A stretch of 64,000 nt of DNA from an uncultured Clostridium sp. (GCA_900553015.1 USBY01000001.1:62001-126000); one strand, 5' to 3'. Positions 43,011 to 51,972 are shown, counted from the stretch's first letter. The notes: generated by a model not told the origin, from the sequence alone. Made by a program: numbers and translations.

Positions 43011-44663
43011 TTAAACTACATCTCTTTCGTATATTACAAATCTATCATCTGAATATAATTCCTTATATTCGTAGTTTCTTGATAAAAACATATTTAATTT
43101 TGCATTTTTAAAACATATTACATGAGTTATATCATATTCATCAAATTTATTTTCATAATATGTTCCAATATTTGATATATTTAGAAAATCATCAAATACT
43201 GTACAACCAGGATTAAATTCTGGAGTATATAAATCTGCTCTTGAGTCTACAAATACAGGTATTCCCCTATAAAGCATATAACTACCATAGTTGTATTCAT
43301 TATAAATTCTCATATTGCTAATATCTAAATTTTCTAAAATATAATCACATGCTTGTACTGGATATGATGATTCATCAACATACTCATCATCTAATTTTGG
43401 TTTATACATGTTTGTACTTACTATTACAAATATGCATAATGTAATACAAAATCCATATAAACCAGTCATTTCTTTAAATAATTTTTTTACATCATCCATG
43501 CATTTATATTTCTTTAGAAATGCTAAAATTAATTTACAATATATTGGCAATCCAATTAATATTAGCATAGATATTTGTCTTCTTGACATTAACGCTAAAA
43601 TTACAAGTCCACCAAACATAAATAAATCTCTTAATTTTATTTTTATGTCAGTTAACATTAATAGTGCAATTACTACTATTAATAGCCCCAAAATATCTTT
43701 TTGATTTATTAGTGTTAATGGTAAATGTTCATTTATATTTTCTGTTGTATCACCTTGCATTGTATCTATTAGATATGTGTATGGAGTAGTTCCTAAAGGT
43801 GTACATAGGCCTAATAATGCAGCAATTAACATTACTAAAATTAAATATTTTACATTCTTATTTCTTTCAATTTTTATTTTATATGGATGTTTTCTGTTAT
43901 TTTCTCTTCTTTGTTTTATATTCTCTCTTTGTATTTTTAATTGTTCTATCTTTTCATCTAACATCTTAACCTTTTCAGGTTTTTTGAAAAATATTTTCTT
44001 TTTAATAAGACATATTAGTGTTTTTATTTTTAATATTAAATCTAAATCTACAACTACACAAATTAAATATTCCGCAATATATGGTAAGAATAATACAAAG
44101 AAAAATGGCCATACCGCTACATGTAGATTAGCCATTAACAGCGATATTAGTAGCAGTCCTATAGCATAACCTATTTTTCTGTTTCGTACAAATCTTTCTA
44201 TAAAGAATAATTCTAGTACAAACAAAATAAAAGTAACTAGCTGTGCTCTTGCTGCTATATATGATTTTATTAAATATATTGCTCCAATTGTTAATACAAA
44301 AGGTACAATATGATTCTTAGAAATCTTTACATTTGTAAGGTATAATATTATTCCTAATATACAAGTAAACACAATTGTTGAAATATATATGCCTGTCCAT
44401 CCGCCCATATTATATATAAAGTACATCATAACATCATATAACCAATGTGGATATTCATAATTTAAATTTTCATGCCAAGAAAAATGGTCTTTTCCATCTA
44501 TACCATTTTCTACTATTGATTCTCCAACTTTTACTGTATAATATGTGTCGTTTTGCATTGTAACAGGTGATATTGCTACACAAAATAAAATTATACATAT
44601 AATGGCTAATATGTTAAATACTAATGTTTTTCTTTGTATTCCTTTTTTGTTTTTATTCTTCAT
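43011..44663 (-). CDS. uncharacterised polytopic membrane protein
   Basis: 550 residues, about 12 membrane helices, with a basic cytoplasmic loop (about 215-265) and a C-terminal extracytoplasmic domain of about 120 residues (PVQACDYILENLDISNMRIYNEYNYG onward). The first outer loop ..NDTYYTVKVGESIVENG..FSWHENLNYEYPHWLYD resembles first loops of GT-C glycosyltransferase-like proteins, but no diagnostic motif is certain. The gene is 9 bp upstream of lspA. Role unknown; an envelope glycosylation function is only a guess. Confidence 0.7.
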   Translation of the reverse strand: MKNKNKKGIQRKTLVFNILAIICIILFCVAISPVTMQNDTYYTVKVGESIVENGIDGKDHFSWHENLNYEYPHWLYDVMMYFIYNMGGWTGIYISTIVFTCILGIILYLTNVKISKNHIVPFVLTIGAIYLIKSYIAARAQLVTFILFVLELFFIERFVRNRKIGYAIGLLLISLLMANLHVAVWPFFFVLFLPYIAEYLICVVVDLDLILKIKTLICLIKKKIFFKKPEKVKMLDEKIEQLKIQRENIKQRRENNRKHPYKIKIERNKNVKYLILVMLIAALLGLCTPLGTTPYTYLIDTMQGDTTENINEHLPLTLINQKDILGLLIVVIALLMLTDIKIKLRDLFMFGGLVILALMSRRQISMLILIGLPIYCKLILAFLKKYKCMDDVKKLFKEMTGLYGFCITLCIFVIVSTNMYKPKLDDEYVDESSYPVQACDYILENLDISNMRIYNEYNYGSYMLYRGIPVFVDSRADLYTPEFNPGCTVFDDFLNISNIGTYYENKFDEYDITHVICFKNAKLNMFLSRNYEYKELYSDDRFVIYERDVV

Positions 44664-44708
44664 TTTGCTATTTTCTCCTTATTTTAAGATATTGCCATTA
44701 TAACAAAA

Positions 44709-44745
44709 AAAGACTAAAAATCATAGTCTTTTTAGTCTTTATTTT
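44709..44745 (-). terminator. terminator of the SSB gene
   Basis: 12-bp stem (44709-44720 with 44729-44740), 8-base loop, followed on the reverse strand by a run of seven T. Confidence 0.8.
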
Positions 44746-44772
44746 ATTGATTTATTTCGTCAACAATAAAAT

Positions 44773-45438
44773 CTATATAACCTCTTTATTTTCTTCTTCT
44801 TCATTTACTATTTCTAAACTGCTTATTGATACTTCATATGCTGTTCTTGTTTGAGTTGTTCCATCTTCAAATTTCTTTTCGTAATTTCTTGATTGAACTC
44901 TTCCTGTTATTTTTACTTTAGTTCCTACCTCTATGTTTTGGCAGAATCTTGCATTTCTTCCCCAAGCAATTGCTGGTATATAATCTGATTTGTTATATGC
45001 TCTATTTACAGCTAATAAAATATCAGAAATTTCTCTTCCAAATGGTGTTTGACGATAAATTGGCTTTTTACAAATATATCCAATTAATGTAACCTCATTT
45101 GAAACTTTTTCACTAGAATTTTCTTCATCTTCTTCTGATAAATATTTAATGTCTTTTGCAAAAACAGTTAAAATCAATCTGTTCTTTTCATTTTCGTAAC
45201 TATTGTAAGATCTAAATTGTCCCTCAATTGCTACTTTATCTCCTATTTCTAATTCTTTTTCTAATATTAGTCTTTCTGAAATTGTAATTGGAATAATATC
45301 TGAGTTACCACTTAAACGTGCAACTTCTAAGTCAAATATGTAAAAACTTTCTCCATAAATTTCGTGACTAAATTTTTTATCGCTAGTAACCTTTCCAACC
45401 AATACTAAATGGTTATTCTCTAAATAATTCGTATTCAA
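44773..45438 (-). CDS. single-stranded DNA-binding protein with two OB folds
   Basis: 221 residues. Two SSB-like OB folds: residues about 8-97 (LVLVGKVTSD..KVAIEGQFRSY) and 110-205 (EVTLIGYICKKPIYRQTP..VKITGRVQSRNYEKK). A short acidic tail EEEENKEVI ends the protein, less clear than the usual DDDIPF tip. The second domain is closer to classical SSB. TTG start behind AGGAGG. Expressed alone from the promoter at 45521-45549. Whether it is the main SSB or a second one cannot be told here. Confidence 0.82.
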   Translation of the reverse strand: MNTNYLENNHLVLVGKVTSDKKFSHEIYGESFYIFDLEVARLSGNSDIIPITISERLILEKELEIGDKVAIEGQFRSYNSYENEKNRLILTVFAKDIKYLSEEDEENSSEKVSNEVTLIGYICKKPIYRQTPFGREISDILLAVNRAYNKSDYIPAIAWGRNARFCQNIEVGTKVKITGRVQSRNYEKKFEDGTTQTRTAYEVSISSLEIVNEEEENKEVI

Positions 45439-45520
45439 TTTTTTTCCTCCTATACTAATTATATTTTATCTATCGTTTCCCTTTTATGTCTCATCCTGTC
45501 TTAAACATCCCGATATACCT

Positions 45521-45549
45521 ATTATACTACTTTTTTTTGGGTTTGTCTA
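45521..45549 (-). promoter_or_regulatory. promoter of the SSB gene
   Basis: TAGACA and TATAAT on the reverse strand with a 17-bp spacer, about 80 bp before the TTG start. Confidence 0.65.
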
Positions 45550-45585
45550 CATAAAAAGTTATTTTTTGGATATTTATGTTTATTT

Positions 45586-45747
45586 CTACTGTTTTATACT
45601 ATTTTCACTTATGCTATTAACTACAATATTTGAAGTTGGAACCACATCTTTATATTCATATGTAGAAGCTACAAAGTATAGTACTACTATAGTAAATACC
45701 GTTACCACATATGCAATTATTTTTTCTTTATTTATTACATAAAACAT
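45586..45747 (-). CDS. 53-residue single-pass membrane protein
   Basis: ATG at 45747 lies eight bases behind an AGGAGG site. The frame encodes 53 residues: a charged start (VINKEKI), a hydrophobic helix at about 10-28 and a short outer tail ending KQ. No family recognised. It lies upstream of the SSB promoter in a stretch that otherwise has no gene. A strong ribosome site and membrane-helix composition favour a real gene; it could also be the remnant of a larger exported protein. Confidence 0.5.
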   Translation of the reverse strand: MFYVINKEKIIAYVVTVFTIVVLYFVASTYEYKDVVPTSNIVVNSISENSIKQ

Positions 45748-45885
45748 AATTAATCCTCCTAGTGTTTTTATAATTTATATGTTAAAAACCAAGCTTTTAT
45801 ACTTATAAACTAAGTATATTATTCAACATTTTTCTTTCATTTACATAATATATATTATAAATCATTATAGAAAGGATGAATAATT

Positions 45886-46461
45886 ATGGATTATGATAAA
45901 AACATTTGCCCTATTGTTGACGTAGAAGGTGTTATAGAAAATGGCAAGCAATTTGATATCGAAATTAATTTACCAGAAGATAACAGAAACGTAATTTTTG
46001 GTGTTGTAAAAGACTGTTACAAAGATCCTGTTCAAAATGCTGTTGTAAAATTAATAGAAGTTGTTTGTGAAAAAGGTCGTGAAGAAAAACGTCCTGTATC
46101 TCATACTTTTACTGACTGCGATGGAGAATTCGTATTTGGACCTTTATGCCATAACAAAATGTATGAAATTCAACTATGGGTAGATAATGTAAAACATGTA
46201 AAAATATGTGCAAAATGCGATCATCGTGATGAAGATTGCTTAAAAGGTGTAAATATGGACTCATGCAAAGATTTAAGACCAATTTGCTGTGATAAATGTC
46301 ATGACAAATGTGATAAAGATGAATGGGATAAATGCGACAACAAATGTGACAAAGATAAATGGGATAAATGTGACAACAAATGCGATAAAGACAAATGGGA
46401 TAAGTGCGATAAAAAATGTGACAATAAATGCGATGATAAATGCCATAAAGACAAATATTAA
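45886..46461 (+). CDS. carboxypeptidase-regulatory-like domain protein with Cys-rich repeat tail
   Basis: 191 residues, no signal peptide. Residues 30-100 form a beta-sandwich of the carboxypeptidase regulatory-like type (VIFGVVKDCYKDPVQNAVVKL, then FTDCDGEFVFGPL). From about residue 108 the protein is extremely rich in Cys, Asp and Lys, with three 12-residue repeats DKDkWDKCDNKC at 143-178. Cysteines come in regular spacing, suggesting metal binding or cross-linking, as in some surface or spore-coat-like proteins. GAAAGGATG ribosome site. Strong terminator follows. Function unknown. Confidence 0.75.
   Translation: MDYDKNICPIVDVEGVIENGKQFDIEINLPEDNRNVIFGVVKDCYKDPVQNAVVKLIEVVCEKGREEKRPVSHTFTDCDGEFVFGPLCHNKMYEIQLWVDNVKHVKICAKCDHRDEDCLKGVNMDSCKDLRPICCDKCHDKCDKDEWDKCDNKCDKDKWDKCDNKCDKDKWDKCDKKCDNKCDDKCHKDKY
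46312..46419 (+). repeat. three tandem 36-bp coding repeats
   Basis: Three in-frame units encode DKDEWDKCDNKC, DKDKWDKCDNKC and DKDKWDKCDKKC. Third-position differences (TGC/TGT, GAT/GAC) show the copies are not very recent, although slippage could still change their number. Confidence 0.85.
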
Positions 46462-46473
46462 TTCTTAGGTACA

Positions 46474-46511
46474 AAAAAAATGGGAATGTTTTATAACATT
46501 CCCATTTTTTT
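46474..46511. terminator. bidirectional terminator overlapping a coding end
   Basis: A 17-bp stem (46474-46490 with 46495-46511) with loop TTAT ends both the Cys-rich gene on the plus strand and the small gene on the reverse strand, whose last codons are part of the stem. Confidence 0.88.
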
Positions 46512-46628
46512 TGCAAATTGTTTTCCTTTTTTTATCATTTTCTTTTTTGATCCTTCGTTTTCACTCATCATATACATTACACCTGCTGAAATTAAAGTTC
46601 CAACAAGCATTCCTTTCATAAACTTCAT
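46491..46628 (-). CDS. 45-residue YtxH-like small protein
   Basis: ATG at 46628 follows a GGGAT site; 45 codons start MKFMKGMLVGTLISAG and end in a Lys-rich helix. The glycine-containing hydrophobic start followed by SENEGSKKKM is reminiscent of YtxH-type small proteins with one membrane helix. The final codons lie in the terminator hairpin. Probably envelope-associated; function unknown. Confidence 0.55.
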   Translation of the reverse strand: MKFMKGMLVGTLISAGVMYMMSENEGSKKKMIKKGKQFAKKMGML

Positions 46629-46653
46629 AAATATCCCTCTTTTCGATTATATT

Positions 46654-47043
46654 TTACTTAATATTATTATTTCTAGTTTTTTTGCTAATATACAATTTTA
46701 TATAAGAATATATTTCATGTATAGTAATTATTACCAAAAAAATCCCAAAATATCTTTTTAAATTTTGAGCCTCTAGTTTATTAGAAATAATTGATCCAAT
46801 CACTGCACCAAATATACCAGAAATTCCAATTATCATTCCTGTTTTCATATCCAATAGTTTTTGCTTTTTATTTATATAAATTGCTATAATCGCTGTAGGA
46901 ATAAAAAAAATCAAGTTAGTTGCTTGCGCAATATGTTGTTCTATATTTAAAAATATTGTAAAAATTAAAATGAGTATAGTTCCTCCACCCATACCCAAGC
47001 CACTTACAATACCCGAAATTATACCTGTAAAAACTTCTATCAT
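46654..47043 (-). CDS. TauE/SafE (TSUP) family transporter, second half
   Basis: 129 residues, four membrane helices. GIISGIVSGLGMGGGTILI is the TSUP half-signature, here in the second of two half-size genes. A full TSUP protein has two such repeats in about 250 residues. The family exports sulfite, sulfonates or similar anions. AGGTG ribosome site, 8 bp behind the first half. Confidence 0.8.
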   Translation of the reverse strand: MIEVFTGIISGIVSGLGMGGGTILILIFTIFLNIEQHIAQATNLIFFIPTAIIAIYINKKQKLLDMKTGMIIGISGIFGAVIGSIISNKLEAQNLKRYFGIFLVIITIHEIYSYIKLYISKKTRNNNIK

Positions 47044-47051
47044 ATTTCACC

Positions 47052-47399
47052 TTAAAAAAATAATAATCTGATAGCTGAATATGCTAAAAATATTATAAAC
47101 ATTAGCTTTAATATCTTTGGAGATATCTTTTTTAATAATTTAGCCCCTATCGCTCCACCAATAAGGCCTCCAATTGCACATTTTAATCCTAACCCCCAAT
47201 CGATATTATCAAATTTAAAATAAAATATACTACTTACAATAACCATTGGTAATATTGATAAAATAGATGTAGCTCTAGCTTTTTCCTCTGACATCTTAAT
47301 TATATATACATATGCCGGAACTAATATTAAACCTCCACCAGATGCAAATAATCCACTTATAATACCTGCTATAAATCCAATTACTATTTTTACTATCAT
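47052..47399 (-). CDS. TauE/SafE (TSUP) family transporter, first half
   Basis: 115 residues, four membrane helices. GFIAGIISGLFASGGGLILVPAYV and GLIGGAIGAKLLKK are TSUP marks. It ends at a clear stop 8 bp before the second half gene, so the two would assemble as a heterodimer. Ligand unknown. Confidence 0.8.
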   Translation of the reverse strand: MIVKIVIGFIAGIISGLFASGGGLILVPAYVYIIKMSEEKARATSILSILPMVIVSSIFYFKFDNIDWGLGLKCAIGGLIGGAIGAKLLKKISPKILKLMFIIFLAYSAIRLLFF

Positions 47400-47432
47400 A
47401 TTATTATTTTTCCAAATGAAAAAAATAATATT

Positions 47433-47621
47433 CTATTTTAATATTTTTTCTTCTGCAAATTTTGTTAATTCCATATCACATTTTAACATTTGTGTTATAA
47501 TTTGCTCTTTTAATTCTTGATCTTTTATTTGTTCTGTTAAATCCATAAACTTTGTTAATTCCCTTAGGTACTGCTTATTTTCAAATTTCCAATTATGTTT
47601 TTCCTCTATCGTATTTTTCAT
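47433..47621 (-). CDS. small uncharacterised protein (62 residues)
   Basis: Charged, helical protein with KQYLRELTKFMDLTEQIKDQ. The ATG at 47621 has AAAGGA about nine bases upstream; a TTG three codons earlier is less likely. It lies between rarA and the TSUP genes, on the same strand. No recognised domain. Confidence 0.55.
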   Translation of the reverse strand: MKNTIEEKHNWKFENKQYLRELTKFMDLTEQIKDQELKEQIITQMLKCDMELTKFAEEKILK

Positions 47622-47677
47622 TATCATCAATCCTTTGATTAATTATAATCTATTAGTTAAAACAAGTAAAGAATTAT

Positions 47678-47713
47678 AGCGACATGATTAAATTTTTATA
47701 TTAACATGTCGCT
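47678..47713 (-). terminator. weak terminator after rarA
   Basis: 9-bp stem AGCGACATG/CATGTCGCT (47678-47686 with 47705-47713), 18-base loop; the reverse-strand tract after it is only T-rich, so read-through is likely. Confidence 0.45.
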
Positions 47714-47720
47714 CATATAA

Positions 47721-48962
47721 TTATTCTATATTTTCATCTTTAATATAATATTTTGTTCCTAACATTTTATCTGGTAAATACTGTTGCTCTACATAGTGAC
47801 CTGGAAAATCATGTGGATATAAATATCCTTCATGATATCCCAATGCTTCCATTCCCTCTACTGGAGCATTTCTAATATGCATTGGTATCTCTCCAGTATC
47901 TTTATTAGCAACATCGTCCAATGCTCTATTTATTGCTAAATATGATGCATTAGACTTCTTAGAAGTTGCTACATATACTGCAGCTTCTGCCAAAATTATT
48001 CTTGCCTCTGGCATACCTATCATATGTACAGCTTGCATTGCAGATGTTGCAACAACTAGTGCATTTGGATTTGCCATACCAACATCTTCAGAAGCACATA
48101 TTACTATTCTTCTTGCAAGAAATACTGGATCTTCCCCACCATTTAATGCTCTTGCTAAATAAAATATGGCTGCATCTGGATCTGAACCTCTCATTGACTT
48201 TATAAATGCACTTATATTGTCATAGTGGCTATCTCCTTTTTTATCAAAAATAGCTTTTCTTTCTTGAACACATTCTTTTGCAACTTCATTTGTTATATGT
48301 ATATATCCATCTGATGATATTTCTGTAGTTAAAACAGCTACTTCTAGTCCATTTAAAGCTGTTCTAACATCACCATTTGCAGTATCTGCTATTTTTTCTA
48401 TTGTCTCATCAGATATCTTAATATCGTAGCTTTTTAAACCATCTTCTCTTTCTAAAGACATTTTTAATACTTTTATTATGTCTTGTTTAGTTAATGGGTT
48501 TAATTTGAATACCATAGACCTAGAGATTAAAGCTTTATTTACTTCGAAATATGGATTCTCTGTTGTAGCTCCTATTAATATAACTGTTCCATCTTCTACA
48601 TATGGTAATAAAGCATCTTGTTGTAACTTATTAAACCTATGAATCTCATCTATAAATAATATACTCTTTCCTTGTGGATTTAGCATCATGTTTTTTGTTT
48701 CTTCTACAACTCTTTTTATATCTGAAACACCTGCTGTAACTGCATTTATTTTATAGAATTTATACTTAGTTGTTTCACTTATTACTCTTGCAAGAGAAGT
48801 TTTACCACATCCAGGTGGACCAAATAAGATTATACTTGATAATCTATCTGCTTTTATTGTTCTGTATAATATTTTATCTTTACCTAGAATATGTTCTTGT
48901 CCAACATATTCGTCCAATGTTTTTGGTCTCATTCTATATGCTAGTGGTTTGCTTAAGTCCAT
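47721..48962 (-). CDS. rarA: replication-associated recombination protein A (AAA+ ATPase)
   Basis: 413 residues. [16 protein letters not shown], Walker [34 protein letters not shown] with Walker B, and [12 protein letters not shown] sensor identify the RarA/MgsA/WRNIP1 family. It acts at stalled replication forks together with SSB and recombination proteins. The gene follows ruvA by 10 bp, where ruvB often stands. Confidence 0.95.
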   Translation of the reverse strand: MDLSKPLAYRMRPKTLDEYVGQEHILGKDKILYRTIKADRLSSIILFGPPGCGKTSLARVISETTKYKFYKINAVTAGVSDIKRVVEETKNMMLNPQGKSILFIDEIHRFNKLQQDALLPYVEDGTVILIGATTENPYFEVNKALISRSMVFKLNPLTKQDIIKVLKMSLEREDGLKSYDIKISDETIEKIADTANGDVRTALNGLEVAVLTTEISSDGYIHITNEVAKECVQERKAIFDKKGDSHYDNISAFIKSMRGSDPDAAIFYLARALNGGEDPVFLARRIVICASEDVGMANPNALVVATSAMQAVHMIGMPEARIILAEAAVYVATSKKSNASYLAINRALDDVANKDTGEIPMHIRNAPVEGMEALGYHEGYLYPHDFPGHYVEQQYLPDKMLGTKYYIKDENIE

Positions 48963-48972
48963 CTATCTCACC

Positions 48973-49572
48973 TTACATTCCTAAAAAGCTTAATGCCTTT
49001 CTAATTATATCTTCAACAGTTAATGTGTTAATATCTATTTTAGCTAATACACCTTCTATTTCTTGTCTTGTATATCCTAATACTTTTAATGCTTGAATAG
49101 CTTCTTCTAAGTTATTATTTCCTACAACATTTGATGTAAGCTCTGTATCATTTGCTTGAATAGCCTCTTCTGTTTTTAATTTATCCTTTAGTTCTAATAT
49201 TATTCTTTGTGCTGATTTTGTTCCTATTCCTGGTACTTTTGTTAACGTTTTTACATCATTAGAAATTACTGCCAATGCAAATTTAGATGGTGTAATTGCA
49301 GATAGCATTGTTATTGCAGATTTTGCACCAACCCCACTTACTCCTATTAATAATTCAAACATTCTTAATTCTTCATTTGTTATAAAACCATAAAGACTTA
49401 ATTCATCTTCTTTTACATTCATATAAGTAAATATCTTTACTGTTTTACCTGTTTCTTCTAATCTTTGTATAGCTGATTGTGACATAAATATTTTAAATCC
49501 TATACCATTTACATCTACAACTATATAATTTAATGCTTTTACTTCTAAAGTTCCTTTTATATATGAAAACAT
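48973..49572 (-). CDS. ruvA: Holliday junction branch migration protein RuvA
   Basis: 199 residues from the ATG at 49572 (GGAGA five bases upstream); a TTG seven codons earlier is open but lacks spacing. MFSYIKGTLEVKALNYIVVDVNGIG, LIGVSGVGAKSAITML and KVPGIGTKSAQRIILELKDK (HhH motifs) are typical, and the C-terminal domain III ends ALSFLGM. RuvA binds four-way junctions and loads RuvB. Confidence 0.95.
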   Translation of the reverse strand: MFSYIKGTLEVKALNYIVVDVNGIGFKIFMSQSAIQRLEETGKTVKIFTYMNVKEDELSLYGFITNEELRMFELLIGVSGVGAKSAITMLSAITPSKFALAVISNDVKTLTKVPGIGTKSAQRIILELKDKLKTEEAIQANDTELTSNVVGNNNLEEAIQALKVLGYTRQEIEGVLAKIDINTLTVEDIIRKALSFLGM

Positions 49573-49638
49573 ATCTTTCTCCTTTGCAAACAAATTTTCT
49601 CCTTCGGTATTATATCACACATTTTCTTTTTTGCAATA

Positions 49639-49848
49639 TTATTCATCTTTTTTGTATTCCAATATATCTCCTGGCTCGCAATTTAATACTTCGCATAATT
49701 TATTTAGTGTTGAAAATCTTATTGCTTTTCCCTTATTTGTTTTTAGTATAGATAAATTAGCTGGTGTAATTCCTATTTTTTCTGCAAGTTCATTTGATGG
49801 CATTTTTCTTTTTGCCATAACTACGTCTAAATTTACTATTATAGACAT
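49639..49848 (-). CDS. XRE-type helix-turn-helix regulator
   Basis: 69 residues, essentially one HTH: MPSNELAEKIGITPANLSILK with recognition helix, then a beta-rich tip ending PGDILEYKKDE. This compact type is the usual partner of DUF2975 membrane proteins, and the gene upstream is one (14-bp gap). Probably senses through the membrane partner or represses the pair. Confidence 0.85.
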   Translation of the reverse strand: MSIIVNLDVVMAKRKMPSNELAEKIGITPANLSILKTNKGKAIRFSTLNKLCEVLNCEPGDILEYKKDE

Positions 49849-49862
49849 CTTATCACCGTCCT

Positions 49863-50375
49863 TTAAATTGTTAAATCATTCTCTTCTTTATGTCTTATTG
49901 CTTCTTTATAAATTTCTAAAAGCATAATAATTCCTATTCCTAGTACAACAAATATTAAACCAATAAATGCTATAAACATACTAGAAAGCTGTGCATATGT
50001 TCTTATATATAAATCTTCTAACAAATCATCTCCAATTAAAAATTTGAATAGTATAGAAATTGCTATAAACAATATTCCTGCAATTATAAATGAAGCCCAT
50101 ATAATTTTTAATCTTTTAATATTTTTTCTATTGAAAGCATCATCTTCTTCAAAAGTTTTAAATATTTTTATAAAATTATAAACCACTATTACTGCTGGTA
50201 TCGCAGTTACCATGAATAAATACAATATTATGTTTTTAGGTTCTTCTATAATATTAGCCTTTGTAATAATCGAAAAAGCAATTAAGGCAATCTCTAAAAT
50301 TATTACTATTGCTAAAATCACTTTTAGCCCAACTTTTACTCCTGCTGATAAACTATTTTTTCCTAATATCTTCAT
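49863..50375 (-). CDS. DUF2975 membrane protein
   Basis: 170 residues with four membrane helices (about 13-38, 45-65, 85-110, 130-160). The layout and the XRE gene downstream match the DUF2975-YozG type pair. Function unknown. AGGAGG ribosome site. Confidence 0.75.
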   Translation of the reverse strand: MKILGKNSLSAGVKVGLKVILAIVIILEIALIAFSIITKANIIEEPKNIILYLFMVTAIPAVIVVYNFIKIFKTFEEDDAFNRKNIKRLKIIWASFIIAGILFIAISILFKFLIGDDLLEDLYIRTYAQLSSMFIAFIGLIFVVLGIGIIMLLEIYKEAIRHKEENDLTI

Positions 50376-50421
50376 ACTTATTCCTCCTCAATATTAACAT
50401 TAATTTTTAATTATTGATTCT

Positions 50422-50736
50422 TTATATAAATTTGTCTAAATTTCTTTTTGAATATAACATTCTTCTTATCTCCATAGTATTATCTTTTACTACATAGAAA
50501 ATAGTATAGTTTTTTACATAAATTCTATAATATATATTTTTCCTTTTACGGACTCCTATGTATTTTTCATAACTTTCTGGATTTGAACTCCTTTTTTCTA
50601 TTTCTCTAATTACTTCATTGTATAATTTTTCTGCTGCAACCTTATTATTCAATTTATTAACTAATTATTTTAAAATGGAATTAAACTGATTTATAAAAGT
50701 GGAAGTATATTTTATTACATAACTACTTTTCTCCAT
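50422..50736 (-). pseudogene. RelE/ParE-like toxin interrupted by an in-frame stop
   Basis: From an ATG at 50736, which overlaps the antitoxin end as in normal TA operons, the frame reads MEKSSYVIKYTSTFINQFNS and then meets TAA at 50665-50667 (codon 24). The same frame continues without gap through the toxin body (YRIYVKNYTIFYVVKDN, RRMLYSKRN) to 50422, 104 codons in all. The part after 50652 can be read from a TTG but lacks the first strand and helix. A single nonsense base change explains it. Confidence 0.75.
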
Positions 50737-51010
50737 CAATTATCCTCCTAGCCATTTTTTTCATTTCTTCATGTGTATAATATTTAGTATTAGGATTTTC
50801 TGCTTCTTTGTCTGCTTCATCTAATTCTTTTTCGATATATTCATTATATTCAGCATCTTCAATTAATTTTGAATATTTTTTTAAACTCATTACTACCATT
50901 GAACCATATCCATTTTTCGTTAAATAAACTGCCTCATCTTCTTTTAAAACTAATTCTTCAATTTCTGGATATTTATTTCTTAAATCTGATACAGGTCTAA
51001 TATTTATCAT
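50723..51010 (-). CDS. Phd/YefM-like antitoxin
   Basis: 95 residues. MINIRPVSDLRNKYPEIEE and AVYLTKNGYGSMVVMSLKKY give the Phd/YefM N-terminal DNA-binding fold; the C-terminal half is charged and would wrap the toxin. First gene of the toxin-antitoxin pair, overlapping the toxin start by 14 bp. It appears intact although its toxin is broken. Confidence 0.85.
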   Translation of the reverse strand: MINIRPVSDLRNKYPEIEELVLKEDEAVYLTKNGYGSMVVMSLKKYSKLIEDAEYNEYIEKELDEADKEAENPNTKYYTHEEMKKMARRIIDGEK

Positions 51011-51129
51011 ATCAATTCACTCCTCGCAATTAATTATCAGTATTCTATCATTATTTTATCTTGTTTGCAATGTTTTGTTCTTACAATAACCTTTATTTTT
51101 TATTTACATATTATATATTAGGTGATTTT

Positions 51130-51972
51130 ATGGTTGATTATTTATATTTAAAAGATTCGCTTCATACATTTAGACTGAATTATAATTTTCTAAAAATTTT
51201 TTCTATCGGAAAAAGCGTTTTAAATAATGAAATATATTGTATAAAATTTGGTATAGGAAAAAAAGAAGTTCTGTATACTGCTGGAATCCATGCTAATGAG
51301 TGGATAACATCACTTCTTTTAATTAAGTTTACTCATAATCTATGTAATGCTTTTGTTTCTAATTCACAAATCTATGGGTATAATGCAAAATATTTATATG
51401 AAAATTGTTCTTTATACATAGTTCCTATGATTAATCCTGATGGGATAAACCTAGTTAATAATTTCTACTCTCCGACTTCTGAAGTATATATATCTGCACA
51501 TAATATTGCAAAAAGTTATCCTGATATTCCGTTTTCTTCTGGTTGGAAAGCTAATATTAATGGTGTGGATTTAAATTCGCAATTTCCAGCTAATTGGGAA
51601 CTAGGTAAAAAAATCAAATCTAATCTTGGATTTAATAAACCTGCACCAAGAGATTTTGCAGGAGAAATTCCTCTTTCAGAGCCAGAGTCACAAGCCATGT
51701 ATAATTTTGCTTTATTAAAAAACTTTTCTTTATGTTTGTGTTTTCATTCTCAAGGAGAAGTAATCTATTGGAAATACACCGATTTTTTACCACCAAATTC
51801 TTTGGAACTTGCAAAAGAATTTGCTCATGTAAGTGGATATGAATTAGAAGACACTCCTTACAATTCCTCTTTTGGTGGTTTTAGAGATTGGTTTATAAAA
51901 AATTTTAACAAGCCTGGCTTTACAATAGAGGTTCGGAAAAGGCGAAAATCCCTTACCTTTAGAGCAATTTAG
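51130..51972 (+). pseudogene. M14-family carboxypeptidase, frameshifted at the C-terminus
   Basis: 280 codons from the ATG behind AGGTGAT. Zinc and catalytic sites are present: GIHANEW (first His and Glu), CFHSQG (third ligand) and FTIEV with the catalytic Glu near residue 266. The family includes gamma-D-glutamyl-meso-DAP peptidases acting on cell-wall peptides. Directly after IEV the frame runs into RKRRKSLTFRAI and stops. Removing the C at 51934 restores GKGENPLPLEQFSKIYHDN and runs to a stop at 52024, within the adjoining repeat. About 30 C-terminal residues are thus lost. No secretion signal. Confidence 0.8.

Noticed and set aside
46312..46419. CRISPR-like array
   Set aside because: The 36-bp units are direct tandem coding repeats with no spacers; no cas gene nearby.
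46109..46516. 135-codon reverse-strand frame across the Cys-rich repeat
   Set aside because: It is rich in Cys, Tyr, His and Ile only because it is the complement of the repeat; no ribosome site, and it runs through the terminator.
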